In this document: positions 1 through 10,700 of the stretch, piece by piece
Position numbering within the stretch: the first letter of the stretch is position 1
Layout of the letters: each line of letters starts with the position of its first letter
Assembly (NCBI GenBank): GCA_013306675.1
Contig: JABLUY010000026.1
Coordinates: 149,273-213,272, forward strand
DNA length: 64,000 nt
Source of the DNA: Thraustochytrium sp. TN22
Lineage: Eukaryota; Sar; Bigyra; Thraustochytrida; Thraustochytriidae
Reading direction: 5' to 3'
Translations under genes and position numbers: made by a program
Notes under the pieces: model-generated
What the model was told of the DNA's origin: nothing
Seen by the model: only the letters and a program-made list of their open reading frames with translations
Databases searched by the model: none

Positions 1-199
1 TCGCGGCGTGCGACCGGCCCTGCGTCTTGCAGCACGACGCGCCGCTGCGCTTGCTGCCGCTGCCGCTGCTACCCAGCACGCTCTGCGACACCTTCGCCCA
101 GCTCAGCTTGCGCAGCGGCGCCGCCACCAGCAGGCCCACCGCCACGCCGGCCGCCAGGCCCACGGCCAGCTGCGAGCTCACCTGCACGCGGAACTCCAT
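1..199 (-). CDS. 5' end of a membrane-anchored protein, running off the left edge
   Basis: Reading leftwards from the ATG at 199 gives about 66 open codons with no stop before the window edge. The predicted start is MEFRVQVSS, followed by a Gly/Ala/Val-rich hydrophobic segment at about residues 11-28 (LAVGLAAGVAVGLLVAAP) and then a Ser/Gly-rich stretch with a CC pair. One hydrophobic anchor after a very short N-terminus resembles the membrane tail of organellar peptidyl-tRNA hydrolase 2 (PTRH2), which carries a similar GLAAGVA segment, but no catalytic domain lies inside the window. The identity is therefore a guess. The upstream sequence (200-480) contains only low-complexity shadow frames. 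Confidence 0.4.
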   Translation of the reverse strand, partial: MEFRVQVSSQLAVGLAAGVAVGLLVAAPLRKLSWAKVSQSVLGSSGSGSKRSGASCCKTQGRSHAA

Positions 200-600
200 C
201 TTGCCTTTTGCGGGTCGCTCGCGAGGACCTCGCCGCCCGTCTCCGCCGCGCCGCTCGCCGCTCCACCCGGACGCGCGCGACCCAATCGGCTCTGCCCTTC
301 TGCGCGAGCGCCGCTGCTCCTGGAGTTGCTCGTCCCGCGCCGACGCCGTCGCCGCGCCTCTGACAGGCTTGGGCCTGAGCTGCCGGCCACCGATTTTTTC
401 CGCTCCGAGTGAGCTGGCCCAGTGCCAGCCTCAGCCCAGCGCCCACACTCTAGCCAGCTCGTGGCGAGCCTGAGCACAGTCAGGTATCGCCGCAGCGCAC
501 CGCTGTCAGCCGCGAGGAGATTGGGTCGTGGCTGGGCGCAGCTTCGGCTGAGGTGAGTGCTCGCAAGATTGCTTATTGATCACGGGTTGGTGGTCGACAT

Positions 601-658
601 GAGCATCGCCGCATGAGCATCGCCGCATGTGAGCATCGCCGCATAAGCATCGCCGCAG
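601..658. repeat. 14-bp tandem repeat, four copies
   Basis: GAGCATCGCCGCAT is repeated at 601-614 and 615-628, again at 631-644 after a 2-nt insertion, and as a degenerate copy at 645-658. Confidence 0.85.
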
Positions 659-1352
659 CGGGCGCGGCTGACGGCGATGTGACGTTGCTTGAGCCGGGAA
701 CTCATGACGTGGCTTGTCCAAGACTTGTCGGTAATCAAGCTTGTCTGATCGGCCTGAGGTGGAGCATCTGAGTTCTGTGGAGGATGTCAGGCCGGAAGGT
801 CGATGCGGCCAAGGTAGTTGGACAGCCAGAGAGATTGTGCTGCCAGAGCAAGGATCGCAACGGGTAAGATGAGTCTACTACCACAAGCGCACAGTCCGCA
901 GCTGCTATGTCGAAGGTTGGTGGAGAACGGCGGACACCACTGCAAGAGAGCTGGGAAGGAGTGCGAGCTGCATCCAGGCTGCTGAGCACCATGCGACCAA
1001 GATCCCACTATGCAGACTCAGGGCTCCTCCTCGCTCCGGGCTGCGCTGCGCAAGTCTATTGTATCCGGATGCATGGCCCCCCTCGCATCACAGCAAGCCA
1101 GGCCCTAAGTCTGCATCCGTACGCATTGGAAAGACCAGTTCGCTCTTGGACGCGGCGCGTCTCGGGCGTTGGTTGCCCCGCGGTGCCGACGCGAGCTCCA
1201 GCTCTAGCCGACAGCGAGCAGCGCGCGCCGCTGCTCTTCTCCAGCGCCGACTGGACCCCCTCCAAGTCGTCCTGGCCTCGCCACAGCAAACCTTGAACAG
1301 TTCAAACGGGCGCGGGCGGCGCGCGGGCGGCAGGCGCGTGGGCGACGGGCGT

Positions 1353-1363
1353 GCGGGCGTGCG

Positions 1364-1407
<44 letters not shown>

Positions 1408-1530
1408 TTGCGGCGGCGCTTGCGGCGGCAGCTGCAGCGGCGGCAGCTGCAGCGGCGGCGCTTGCGGCGGCGCTCGCGGTGCTTGCGGCGGCGGCAGCGG
1501 CGGCGGCAGCTGCAGCAGTAGCAGCAGCGC
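1353..1530. repeat. GGC/GCN trinucleotide tract
   Basis: A pure (GGC)n run covers about 1365-1405. It is followed by imperfect GCGGCGCTTGCG and GCAGCTGCAGCG units. Translated it would be poly-Ala, and it appears in several overlapping frames, so it is more likely leader or spacer than protein. The second capping gene also has a long GGC/CCG tract just upstream (about 10950-11160). Confidence 0.85.
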
Positions 1531-1812
1531 CGCTAGCAGGAGGGCCAGGGCGTCGCGCCGAGCCGACGGACGGATAGCTCGGCGAGGGCGAGGCGTGGCC
1601 GCTTCTTCGAGCGCGTCTATTCTCGTCTCGTCTCGGCGCGCTCGTGCTCGCGTCGAGCGCATCTCTCCTCGTCTCGTCTCGGCGCGCCCGCGCTCGCGCT
1701 CGCGCTCGCGTCGAGCGCGTCTCTCCTCGTCTCCGCGCTAACGCGCTTCGCACGCCACGCGAAGCATAGGCGCGCTGTGAGCTGCTGTTGTTCAGGCCTG
1801 GCGCCCAGGAGG

Positions 1813-4548
1813 ATGGCGGCCACGACGGTGGATGTGGCAAAGAGCCGCGAGTCGGCGCTTGGCGAGGAGGTGGTGGCCCTCTTCGACAAGCGGTGCGGGC
1901 AGCTAATGCAACGCATCCTAGAAGAGCGGCAGGCGCTGGCGCACGCGACAACGGACGAGAGCGTGATTGAGATCGAGGCGCGCACCGGCGTGCGGGAGAA
2001 GGACGGCTTCACACCGGGCGTGAAGAAGAACTTCTTCCGCAGCATGCTGGACTACTTTTTGAAGAAGGAGAAGAGCGGCACGTGGATGTGCGCGGATGAC
2101 CGCAGCAAGCGCGTGGGGTTCGCGCACACGGATCACGTGGACGTGCAGTTCCAGGATGATGTGCGCGTGACGGTGCGCGTGGACCGCGGCGCGAACGAGC
2201 GTGTGGAGAATATTGAGGTGATCGAGGTCATCACAAAGCGCAAGCTAGGGCGGCCGGCAGACTTTATTGTCAAGGCGCCGCAGCATGGCGACCGTATCCA
2301 CCTGCGCATCGGCGTCGCCGTGGAGGAGAGCCTCGGCAAGTCGTCCAAGTCGTTCACGTCACACGTGCGCGCAGCCAAGCGTGCCATCATGGATGCCTTC
2401 AATGTATCGACGCGTATCAAGCTGCTTGGCGGCATCGAGCTGACGCTGCGCAAGGGAGCGAGCCCGGTGGCGCTGGTGTTCCCGCCAGACGGCGAGCAGC
2501 TGGCTCGCGGTCCTATGGGCTTTTCCGACCCGCTCTACAGCATGGCATCGCAGAATGGGGACCACTTGGATGCGCGCGTCGCCGGCCAGCTCAAGTGGAC
2601 GTTGCTTCAACCGAGCAACCTGCCTGGCTGCAAGGGCCGCCCGGACGTGGCGCTGCGCGACAAGACCACGCTGGACCCAAAGATCTTCGTCACCAACTTG
2701 CCCGGGCCGATCGACCTGGGCAATGGCGCCACCTACGCCACCTACGCGTGCCAGTACGTGATCCGCGTGCCGCTGAGCGACGTGCTGTGCGGGCACGGCA
2801 AGTTCGCCAAGGGCGCGGCCGAGGAACCTGGCGCAGACGACGACCAGGGGCCGGATCTGCCCATCAAGGTCTTTCGCCGCAAGAAGCGCTGGTCCTTCGA
2901 GCTGCGCAAGAATCAGCACCTAGACATGACCGAGTCGCAGCAGTCTGCCAACCTTGGCTCGCTCTATACAGAGCCGCCAATTTTCGAGGTCGAGGTGGAG
3001 CGCACGCTCTCTTCGACGGGCTGCCGCGAACGCTCTCTCGCCGAGCTGGCGCTCGACCTCAATGCCGTCGCACTCGCCGACGCCTTCTTAATGGATATCG
3101 CGAGCCGAATTTATGGCGTGGCGCTGCCGCCCATCAGCCTGGATGCCGCCCCGCCCACCTGGCGGGAGCAAATGGACAAGGACAAACGCCGCGTGCAGCG
3201 CTTCAAGCAGGACCTCGTGCAGGCTGACGAGTCCGCGCAGGGCGCCGCTTCGGCCTACAAGGACGCAATGCAGCTGGACGCTCCCGAGCTCGCCGACCAG
3301 AAGGACGCGGCCGGCTTCTACAACAAGCTCAACCGGTCCTCCGAGGCCAAGCGCTACGACAGCCTCATCTACCACATGCGCTGCCTGAACAACTTCGTGA
3401 AAAACGTCGTGATCAAGGAAGCGCTCGCACGCTCGCTAGAGGCCACCATGCGCGAGCCGGGCTCCGGCGTGCACATTCTCGATCTCGCGTGTGGCAAGGG
3501 TGCCGACATGCGCAAGATCATGACCGCCGCCAAGCAGCTCAAGGTGCGCATTGACCAGTACATTGGGGTGGACATCGCGCGCAAGTCACTCGAGGACGCC
3601 GTCGCGCGCCTCGACGGCATGTCGCCCAAGCAGCGCCCCACCTTTCGCGTGCGCTTCATTGAGGCCGACCTCGGGCAGCACCACTTCTCTGCCATCCCGG
3701 ACAGCGAGGAGGACTTCAAGCTGCTCGACCAATGGGACGACCAGGCACAGACTTGGACCAAGCAGCCCCCGAGCAAAACCATCCCGCTCGACCAGACCTT
3801 CGACCTCGTCTCCATGCAATTCTCCTTGCATTACATGTTTCAAAACTGGGAGCGCGCACATCACTTCTTCGGCATGCTCGGTCGCCACATGCGCACGGGT
3901 AGCGTCTTCATTGCCACCACGGTCTACGCCGACGAAATGGTGCGCAAGCTCATGCAGGAGGGGCCCGGCGCCGCCGGCTTCAACATCAGCGACAACGGTG
4001 TCGATATTTGTCGCGTCAAATTCGATCCGGGCTTCCTCAGCCAGTTCCACGCCAACGACCCCGCTGCCGACGCCGACGGCCCCGACGCCGACGGCGCCGG
4101 CGACGGAGGCGACGTGGACGACCCTATGATGGGTATTCGCTACACCTTTACGCTCTTGGACGGCGACACCGAGTCCGAGCAGGCCGTCGACGCGCCGGAG
4201 TGGCTCGTCCCCCAAGCGCTGCTCGTCAAGGTGGCCACGGCGCACAACTTCAACCTCGTGCGCTACGAGCGCCTTCCCAACTGCGCCTCGCGCCACATCA
4301 ACCACGACGGCAACCGCCCCGACGCGCTCTACCGCAGCATGAACGTGCTCAACCATCGTGGCACCATATCGGAGACCGAGTGGAATATCGCGTCGCTCTA
4401 CGTCGTCGTGGAGCTGCAGAAGGAGGCCCGCCCTTCGGGCATTAGCGAGGCTCTGGGCCGACTCAAGGAGCGCATCGCAAACTACAAGAACCTCCCTTCT
4501 GCCGAGCGCCAGGTCCTCCTCGACACCATGATGAGGGAAGACGCCTAG
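1813..4548 (+). CDS. mRNA capping protein: RNA 5'-triphosphatase fused to cap guanine-N7 methyltransferase
   Basis: A 911-residue protein starting at the ATG at 1813; the 36 nt of open frame before it begin with GTG. The N-terminal half looks like a Cet1/tunnel-type, metal-dependent RNA triphosphatase. The first glutamate strand is IEIEAR (E53, E55). A basic strand FRRKKRWSFEL and a HLDMT segment precede the closing strand FEVEVE (E392, E394, E396). These are the paired ExE motifs that bind the metal in this fold. About 340 residues separate them, so the tunnel carries large insertions. The C-terminal third is a class I methyltransferase: motif I LDLACGKGADM at about D557, then GVDIA, then MQFSLHYMF, the adenine/cap pocket signature of N7 cap methyltransferases. 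It ends in an EWNIASLYVVVEL strand typical of the family. No guanylyltransferase KxDG motif is present; that activity is in the gene at 7751-10801. Expected to act in the nucleus on nascent mRNA. Confidence 0.88.
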   Translation: MAATTVDVAKSRESALGEEVVALFDKRCGQLMQRILEERQALAHATTDESVIEIEARTGVREKDGFTPGVKKNFFRSMLDYFLKKEKSGTWMCADDRSKRVGFAHTDHVDVQFQDDVRVTVRVDRGANERVENIEVIEVITKRKLGRPADFIVKAPQHGDRIHLRIGVAVEESLGKSSKSFTSHVRAAKRAIMDAFNVSTRIKLLGGIELTLRKGASPVALVFPPDGEQLARGPMGFSDPLYSMASQNGDHLDARVAGQLKWTLLQPSNLPGCKGRPDVALRDKTTLDPKIFVTNLPGPIDLGNGATYATYACQYVIRVPLSDVLCGHGKFAKGAAEEPGADDDQGPDLPIKVFRRKKRWSFELRKNQHLDMTESQQSANLGSLYTEPPIFEVEVERTLSSTGCRERSLAELALDLNAVALADAFLMDIASRIYGVALPPISLDAAPPTWREQMDKDKRRVQRFKQDLVQADESAQGAASAYKDAMQLDAPELADQKDAAGFYNKLNRSSEAKRYDSLIYHMRCLNNFVKNVVIKEALARSLEATMREPGSGVHILDLACGKGADMRKIMTAAKQLKVRIDQYIGVDIARKSLEDAVARLDGMSPKQRPTFRVRFIEADLGQHHFSAIPDSEEDFKLLDQWDDQAQTWTKQPPSKTIPLDQTFDLVSMQFSLHYMFQNWERAHHFFGMLGRHMRTGSVFIATTVYADEMVRKLMQEGPGAAGFNISDNGVDICRVKFDPGFLSQFHANDPAADADGPDADGAGDGGDVDDPMMGIRYTFTLLDGDTESEQAVDAPEWLVPQALLVKVATAHNFNLVRYERLPNCASRHINHDGNRPDALYRSMNVLNHRGTISETEWNIASLYVVVELQKEARPSGISEALGRLKERIANYKNLPSAERQVLLDTMMREDA

Positions 4549-4806
4549 TTGCGCGGCATCATCCACGATGGAGAGATGACCTTTTGGTTTTCCGAAACGG
4601 GGCGCTGCAAGCTCTTTCGGAGCTGCCTGTGAGCTCTCTAGAGCTAGCCCGGCGCTCCAGACGAAACCGTGACGCAAACGACAACGTTCAAGAGCCGCCG
4701 TGGTGCTTGGAGCGCCGCGGCGGGCTGTCGCCACCTTCCATCATCCTTTGTTTGTTCGTTCATACCTTACTTGTAGTCAGTACCAGTCAAATCCGTAAGT
4801 CAAAAG

Positions 4807-7299
4807 TTAGGCAACAACCGCAAAGGATAGCGAGGCATGGTCCAGCGCGAGTGTCCCGGTGGGAGTGCCATCGATGCGCAGCTCCTCGAGCGCGACTGGG
4901 AGCCAGCGGATTTTCGCGAGCTCCTGGCGTGGCAAGCGCTCCGCGCCGCGCACGAATAGCTTGCGCATGCTCATATGGCGGCGCATGGAGAAGAGCGTGA
5001 CGAGGCGCGAACACCAGGAGAGATCCACAATCTCGAGGTTGGCGCAGTCACCCAAAGCGCGCACGTCCATCAAGCTGACGCAGTCGTTCATGTACACCTC
5101 GCGCAGGCGTGTACAGGGGCGCAGCGCCTCGGCATTGCGCAGCTGTACGCAGCGCTTAAGGTCCAGCACCAGCAGCGAGCGCGCGCAGGCCGCCAGGCCG
5201 CTCAGGTCTGACAAGTGCACGACGCTGCGGATGGAGAGACGCCGCAGCTCACAACCTTGCGAGAAGGCCGGCACGACCGTCAAACTGCGGTTCGCCGACA
5301 GGTCCAGTGTGCGGCAACGGCGTGCGCGCCCCACAGGTCGCAGGTCGCTCAGCTGTAGGCAGCCCGTGATCGACAGTGAGCGCAGCGTGCGGAAGCACGG
5401 CGAGCTGATGGAAGCCAGCGCGCTGCAGCCTGTGAGCACGAGCGAGCGAAGCCCGCAGCCGCCGGCGTGGCGTGTCCAGTCCAGATTTGACACCGCCTTG
5501 CATTCCACGAGCACGAGGCTGCGCAGCCCACGGAAATTGGCGAGCCGCGGCGGGCGCTCCAGGTGCTCAGCCTGCCGGATGGCCAGCGAGCGGAGAGCCC
5601 CGGCGGGCGCCAGCGCCTCAAGCACCGCAAGGCTGCGCCCGCGGTACTGCATCAGCTCCAAGTCCGCCAGCTCGCGCAGCATGGGGAAATCCTCCATGCA
5701 GGCGTCCTGGCGGTCCGGCTCGTCGTGCGCGCAGTAGGCCGGCTGAAAGGCGAGTGACAGCCGCCGCAGCGCCGGCATACGCGCCAGTAGTCCCGCGGAG
5801 AACGGTTCCCCGACCGCAATGGCCAGCTCACGCAGGTGCACGAAGCTCCGTGACATGTCGCTCAGCGAATTGTGCGTCCAGCGCACGCCCTCCATGCCAA
5901 GCCGGAGACAGGCGCCCGTGCCCATGCCGGCTGGCAGCGTGTCGATGCTCCAGGCACCCACTGGCACGCTAATATGCACAGACTCGAGCCTGCTCACGGA
6001 GCGCAGGTCGAGGAGAACGTGCTCTTTGCTAATCTTCTGCCGCAGCTGTTGCTCCGGCGCCTTGACATTGCCCCCAGCCCCCGGCCCGTCCTTGTCCAAA
6101 GACACGGCACGCGGCGGCGGCTTGAGTCTGCGGAAGCTGACGCGCAGCTCGCGCAAGCCCGCTGGCCATGTCTGCTTCGACAGCAGCTCCCGCGGGTGGC
6201 CCTCGACAGCCCAAAAGTCGAGGACGAGCCGCTGCAGCGCCGTGCAGCCGCGCAGAAAGGCTGCAAAGGACCGCAGCGCAGACGGCGTCACCAGCTCACA
6301 CTGGTCCACCGTGAGCGTGCGCAGCGACTCGGGCGCCGCGGTGACGGCCACGGCGCCGAAACTGGACACTTTGAGCTGCGTCAGCGTGACGGCCTCCAGG
6401 TGCGGCAGCTCGCCAAGGAAGCGCAGGTCCACGGCCGACGCGCTTCCAGCCAGCTGCAGGCGCCGCAGGCGCCGCAGCAAGGCGAGCGCGGCCGCGCCCT
6501 CGGCCCACTCGTCGGCGAGCGCCAGGCGCAGATTTTCCAGGGGGAAAGCCACCTCGCGCAGGCCGTCCAGCGCCGCCCGCGTGCAGCCCGACACCTCCAA
6601 GGTGCGCAGCGCGGGTAGGTGGTGCAGGCCGCTCAGCTTGCGCAAGCGGTCGCCGCTGCGACAGGCCACGACGACGCGTGAAAGCGCCGGCGCCGGCTGC
6701 GTCCAGCCAAGGTCTGCCGTGTCCAGGTCCACACGCAGGTTCGTGAGCCGCAGGGCGCGGAGGCGTGCCAGCAGTGCGGCATGGTCCTCGCAGAGTCGGC
6801 GCCACTGCGAGAGGCGCGCGTGGTCGAGGCGCAGGTCAGTGAGCCCCGGGAAGCGCGCCAAGAGCGCCCGCAGCGCAGGGGGCGGCGCCAGCTGCGCGAA
6901 TCGCAGCTCGAGCTGCTCCACGCGCGGTTCAGGCGCGTCCTCCGCCCACTCCGGCATGCGCGCCAGCGAGAGACGGCCCACGCTGCGCGGGATGCTCGAC
7001 ACGGACCCATCCGCGTGCTGCTGCTCCACGGCCACGTACTCGAGCCCGCTCACCACGCGTCCGCGCAGGCCCAGGTTCGCACCGAGCCCCACGCGGGTCT
7101 GCCATGCCTCGCCGCCGCGCGCCGCCCAGCATCTCGCGCGCGCGCGCTCCTCTTGCGCCGCGGTCAGCCAGACCTCGGCGGGCTCTGCCGAGAGCGCGTG
7201 CCGCAGCCCCTTGGACGCCGCCCGCAGCGCCGCCACGCCGTCCAGCCCTGCGAACGGCGCCACGGCCGCCGCCACGTCCTCCAGCCCGCGCCGCCCCAT
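4807..7299 (-). CDS. Leucine-rich repeat protein with F-box-like N-terminus
   Basis: An 830-residue protein with an ATG start at 7299 and no introns. The first ~50 residues (LEDVAAAVAPFAGLDGVAALR, then a VW pair) resemble an F-box, a short helical Skp1-binding domain. The rest is nearly continuous cysteine-containing LRRs of the AMN1/FBXL type, with units such as LRSLVLTGCSAL, LRSLSITGCLQLSDL and LEIVDLSWCSRLVTL. A central stretch (about residues 385-425) is less regular and charged. No membrane segment is visible. F-box/LRR proteins are usually substrate receptors of SCF ubiquitin ligases, but the F-box here is weak, so only the LRR call is firm. It lies between the two capping genes, tail-to-tail with the first (258-bp gap) and head-to-tail with the second. 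Nothing in its sequence links it to capping. Confidence 0.8.
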   Translation of the reverse strand: MGRRGLEDVAAAVAPFAGLDGVAALRAASKGLRHALSAEPAEVWLTAAQEERARARCWAARGGEAWQTRVGLGANLGLRGRVVSGLEYVAVEQQHADGSVSSIPRSVGRLSLARMPEWAEDAPEPRVEQLELRFAQLAPPPALRALLARFPGLTDLRLDHARLSQWRRLCEDHAALLARLRALRLTNLRVDLDTADLGWTQPAPALSRVVVACRSGDRLRKLSGLHHLPALRTLEVSGCTRAALDGLREVAFPLENLRLALADEWAEGAAALALLRRLRRLQLAGSASAVDLRFLGELPHLEAVTLTQLKVSSFGAVAVTAAPESLRTLTVDQCELVTPSALRSFAAFLRGCTALQRLVLDFWAVEGHPRELLSKQTWPAGLRELRVSFRRLKPPPRAVSLDKDGPGAGGNVKAPEQQLRQKISKEHVLLDLRSVSRLESVHISVPVGAWSIDTLPAGMGTGACLRLGMEGVRWTHNSLSDMSRSFVHLRELAIAVGEPFSAGLLARMPALRRLSLAFQPAYCAHDEPDRQDACMEDFPMLRELADLELMQYRGRSLAVLEALAPAGALRSLAIRQAEHLERPPRLANFRGLRSLVLVECKAVSNLDWTRHAGGCGLRSLVLTGCSALASISSPCFRTLRSLSITGCLQLSDLRPVGRARRCRTLDLSANRSLTVVPAFSQGCELRRLSIRSVVHLSDLSGLAACARSLLVLDLKRCVQLRNAEALRPCTRLREVYMNDCVSLMDVRALGDCANLEIVDLSWCSRLVTLFSMRRHMSMRKLFVRGAERLPRQELAKIRWLPVALEELRIDGTPTGTLALDHASLSFAVVA

Positions 7300-7750
7300 G
7301 CCCCCGCGTCTCGCCCTGCTCGCGCGCCGCGCAGCGCTCGCTGCCTTGCGGGTCTGTTCGCGCGCTCGCCGACGCCGACCTCGGCGCCGAGGCGCGCCTC
7401 GACGAGGCGGAGCTCATGGTCACTGTCAAGTCCACGAGCTACTTTTTCTGCAAGAACGAATGAGGGGATGGATCGCACCTGCAGCGCTCCCCACGCAAGT
7501 TGCCGCTCGCTCTCTGCGCTGTGCTGGGCTGTGCTGGGCTGTGCTGCGCTGCGCTGCGCGCTCTGCTGCATGCTGCTGCATGCTGCTACGGCAAGGTTGT
7601 TAGCGCGAGGAGGATCTCTCATCAGACAAGGTCTGGCCTGGTCAGGCTGTCGTGTTTGCAGAGGATTGTAGTGGCTTTAGCTACTTGCTCTTCTCTGCCG
7701 CTCTCCCAGAGCCGCTCACTCTCGCGCTACGCGTTGACCTAGGCCTAGGC
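7300..7750. other. Spacer between LRR gene and guanylyltransferase gene
   Basis: No gene seen. It contains GCTGTGCTGG/GCTGCGCTGC-type short repeats at about 7515-7590. A CCTAGGCCTAGGCCTA motif at 7738-7753 overlaps the stop codon of the neighbouring minus-strand gene (TAG read from 7753-7751). The LRR gene's promoter should lie at its left end and the capping gene's 3' end at its right. Confidence 0.6.
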
Positions 7751-10700
7751 CTACTTGGCGGCGGCGGGGGCAGCGCGCTTGAATACCATGACCTTGTACA
7801 GCTGGATAGCCTCCCACTCGGCCTGCGAAAGCGGCGCGCGGCCGTTGGTCTTGCGGCCGATGACGGCCATGGAGTGGAGCATGGCCTCGTAGTCTTTGCT
7901 CTTGTCGGCAATGAAGGCAGATAGGTTCTGCGACATGGTCAATTGCAGGCCATGCTCCGCGGCGATGGCGCACACACGCGCCTCGGGCACGACAAACTCC
8001 TCACAGTCCTGCACGGCGTCGCCAAGCGAGAAGCTGTAGGCGCTGCCAAAGGCAAGGTCGTCCGCCTGGGCCGGCAGCTCCTGCGCAAAGGAGACCGCGC
8101 AAACCGGGTTGCGAAAAGCAGGCCGACGCGCGTGCAGAACGTCAGCATCCGTGGTGGACATGATGAGCACGGGCTCGAAGCCGTCCGGCGCCGCGCCGGT
8201 GTCCTGCAGCGTGGCGTCCACGATGCGGAAGAAACGGCGGCACCGGTCTTCGTCGCTGCACAGGTAGTGGAATGCGAACTGGACGCTGACCACGTCGAAG
8301 CGCGAGCCGCGCACGGCCTCGTGCTCGAGAAGGGCCAAATCCGACATGTCGGCCTCCACGAAGGTGTAGCGCGTGTCGTCCTGGGCGCGCGAGCGCGCCT
8401 CCTCGAGCGCCACACTCGCAATGTCGACGCCGACAAAGGCGTCGATATGCGCGGCGCTGGCGCGCCACTTGTTGAGGTCGCCGCCGCGCCCGCACGCGAG
8501 GTCCAGGACGCGCATGGGCGCCTCGCGCTTCTCCTGTGCGCGATCCGCCTCGCGCATGGCCTTGAAGGACATGGACGGCCCGCCGCCCCCGCGCCGCGGC
8601 GGCAGCAGCTCGGCCGGGATGCGCGGCAGATCCTGTGCGCTTGTGCGCCGCGCGCCGTCGCCGGCAAGCTTGCCCAGACAGCACTCGTGCACGAGCACGG
8701 CCTTGGACCAGTTGTTCAGCTTGCGCAGGTTCTCGATCCCGGCATCCAGCTCGCCCTTGCCCTTGGCGTTGCGCTCCGCCTGGCGCTCATTGTAGTGCGC
8801 AGCGACCGCGCGCGAGCCGCCAGCGCCGGCGCCGCCGGCAGGCTCCGCGGGCAGGCCCTCGGGGAATTCCGCCACGAGCGCCTCAACGCGCGCTGCGAGC
8901 GCATCCACCGAGACGGCCTCGGCCACCGACTCTAGCACGCTCCAGCCCGTCCTGAGCGAGTTGGGCCGCGACTTGTCCACGCGCACGCGCAGTGCGCGCC
9001 AGCAGCCGAGTGACGCGTCAAAGACGCACTCCAAAATGCTGGACGACGGCCCGCGCGCGTTACGCTTGCTCGCGGCGCCCGCGGCTGTCTGCCGAATCTC
9101 CTCCGCCACCTCGGCCTCGCCCAGCTCCACGTCCGTCATGCCGGAGCGCCCGTTCACGTTCACGTGCTCCGAGAGGAAGATGGGCATGCGCCGGCCGGCG
9201 CCGCCGGCGCCGCCGTGGGAGAGGTCGCGCGCCATGACGCGAAAGTCCACCGTCAGTTGCTCCACCGGCTTGTACTTGACCACCGTGTACTCATAGTAGG
9301 TCTTGAGCGCCGGCGTGAAGACCAAGCCGTCGCACGCCACACGGCCAATTCCCTCGTACTCGTACTCGCGCGCCGCCTCGCGCAGCTCGCTGACGCGCTC
9401 AAGGTCCAAGAACGCCTTGTCGACCAACCGGAGCCCACCCAGCTGGTCCACGCTGCCGCGGTATTCGCGCCACGCGTCCATGCGCGCGCGCAGGTCCGGC
9501 AGCGCGCCCACGTCCCGCGTACCCACGCGGATCGCGTCGAAGACAAGGTAGCCGCGGTCCGCGACGACTTCACCGTCCAGCAGGAGCCACTCCTGCTGGC
9601 CTTGGTCGGGCTGCTGCGCCTCCGCGCTGTCGGCAGGACCCAGGGTGCCGACGTAGCGAAAGGCCCAAGACCGCTCCACCAAGAAGCACTCGCGGCCCGG
9701 ACCTGGAAAGCCCAGCAGCATGTGGCGTACACCGTCAGACTTCTCGCAGACGACCCAAGCGCGGTGCTCGCGGCCGAGCGCCATGAGCTTGCTCAGGCGG
9801 AACGGCTCGGCGCGCGGGCCGGGGATGTCGCGATGCTTCATGTAGAACGCCACGTCTCTGTCCGGGCAGTTGCGCTGCATGATCTCACTCGACGTGAAGA
9901 TGGTGGCCAGGCGGTCGCGCAGGTACGCGGACTGAATCGTGTCCAGAGACGAGGGCCGCTCCTGCGCGCCGCGCTGCGCCTGCGCCGCATACGCATCGAG
10001 AGCGCGACAGAGGTCACCGGCGGGGTTCAGGGCGCCGCCGCCTCCGTCCGCGGTCACGTCGGCGTCTGGCAGCAGCACGCAGGTGGCCACCGGGTTGCGC
10101 TCGAACTTTTCTGCGTGATTGTCCAGCAGCAGCGTGTTGCCCGCGTCGAAGCGGTCGCCAAAGGTCTCCCAGACCTTGTTCACGTCCTTGAGGAAGAGCG
10201 GCTTCTGCTGCGACACGACCGAGGTGCGTGGCCACTCGTTCGTGGAGTCCTCCTGGTCCCACTGAAAGAGCACGCGGTCGTCGTCGTACGGCGCGAAGAG
10301 CTCCATCTCCATACGCTCGCGCTTGCCGCAGGACCACACGCCCACGTGGAAGCGCTCCATACAAAAATGGATGAACTCGTCGCAGTGCGGCCGCCGCACG
10401 AAGCTGCTGTTGCTGCCGCCGCCGCGCCCGCCGCCGCGCCCGCGCCGGTCCTTGAAGCTCGGTCGGTCCACCAGCACGCCGTTCAGGTCCAGGATAATGA
10501 GCGGCGCATCGGCGCGCGGCTGCCGCGCGAGCTCCCAGCGCAGCTGCAAGAGTCCGGAGGGCAGCGTGCGCACCACGCGCACCACGTCCAGCGACTGCAG
10601 CGCGCCGGCGCCCTGCCAGAGCTCCACGCCGCTCACCACGCCGTAGACCTGCGGCTGCACTTCGACCAGCGTGCCGCCCGGGCCCACTTCGACCACCTTG

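Larger units (their letters stand above)
200..1812. other. Spacer and leader upstream of the capping triphosphatase gene
   Basis: No convincing gene. Short frames on both strands are repeat-driven (poly-Ala or poly-Arg) and show no domain. The stretch holds a four-copy 14-bp repeat at 601-658, a GGC/GCN trinucleotide tract at about 1353-1530, and degenerate TCTCGTCTCG-type repeats at about 1615-1735. It presumably contains divergent promoters for the leftward gene at 199 and the rightward gene at 1813. Confidence 0.6.

Noticed and set aside
1059-1577. Poly-Ala protein
   Set aside because: Driven by the GGC trinucleotide tract. Comparable frames exist on both strands and there is no conserved segment.
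3586-4734. 382-residue minus-strand frame
   Set aside because: Antisense to the methyltransferase part of the triphosphatase fusion. No motifs.
5819-7603. 594-residue plus-strand frame
   Set aside because: Antisense to the LRR gene, Ser/Arg-rich, no domain.
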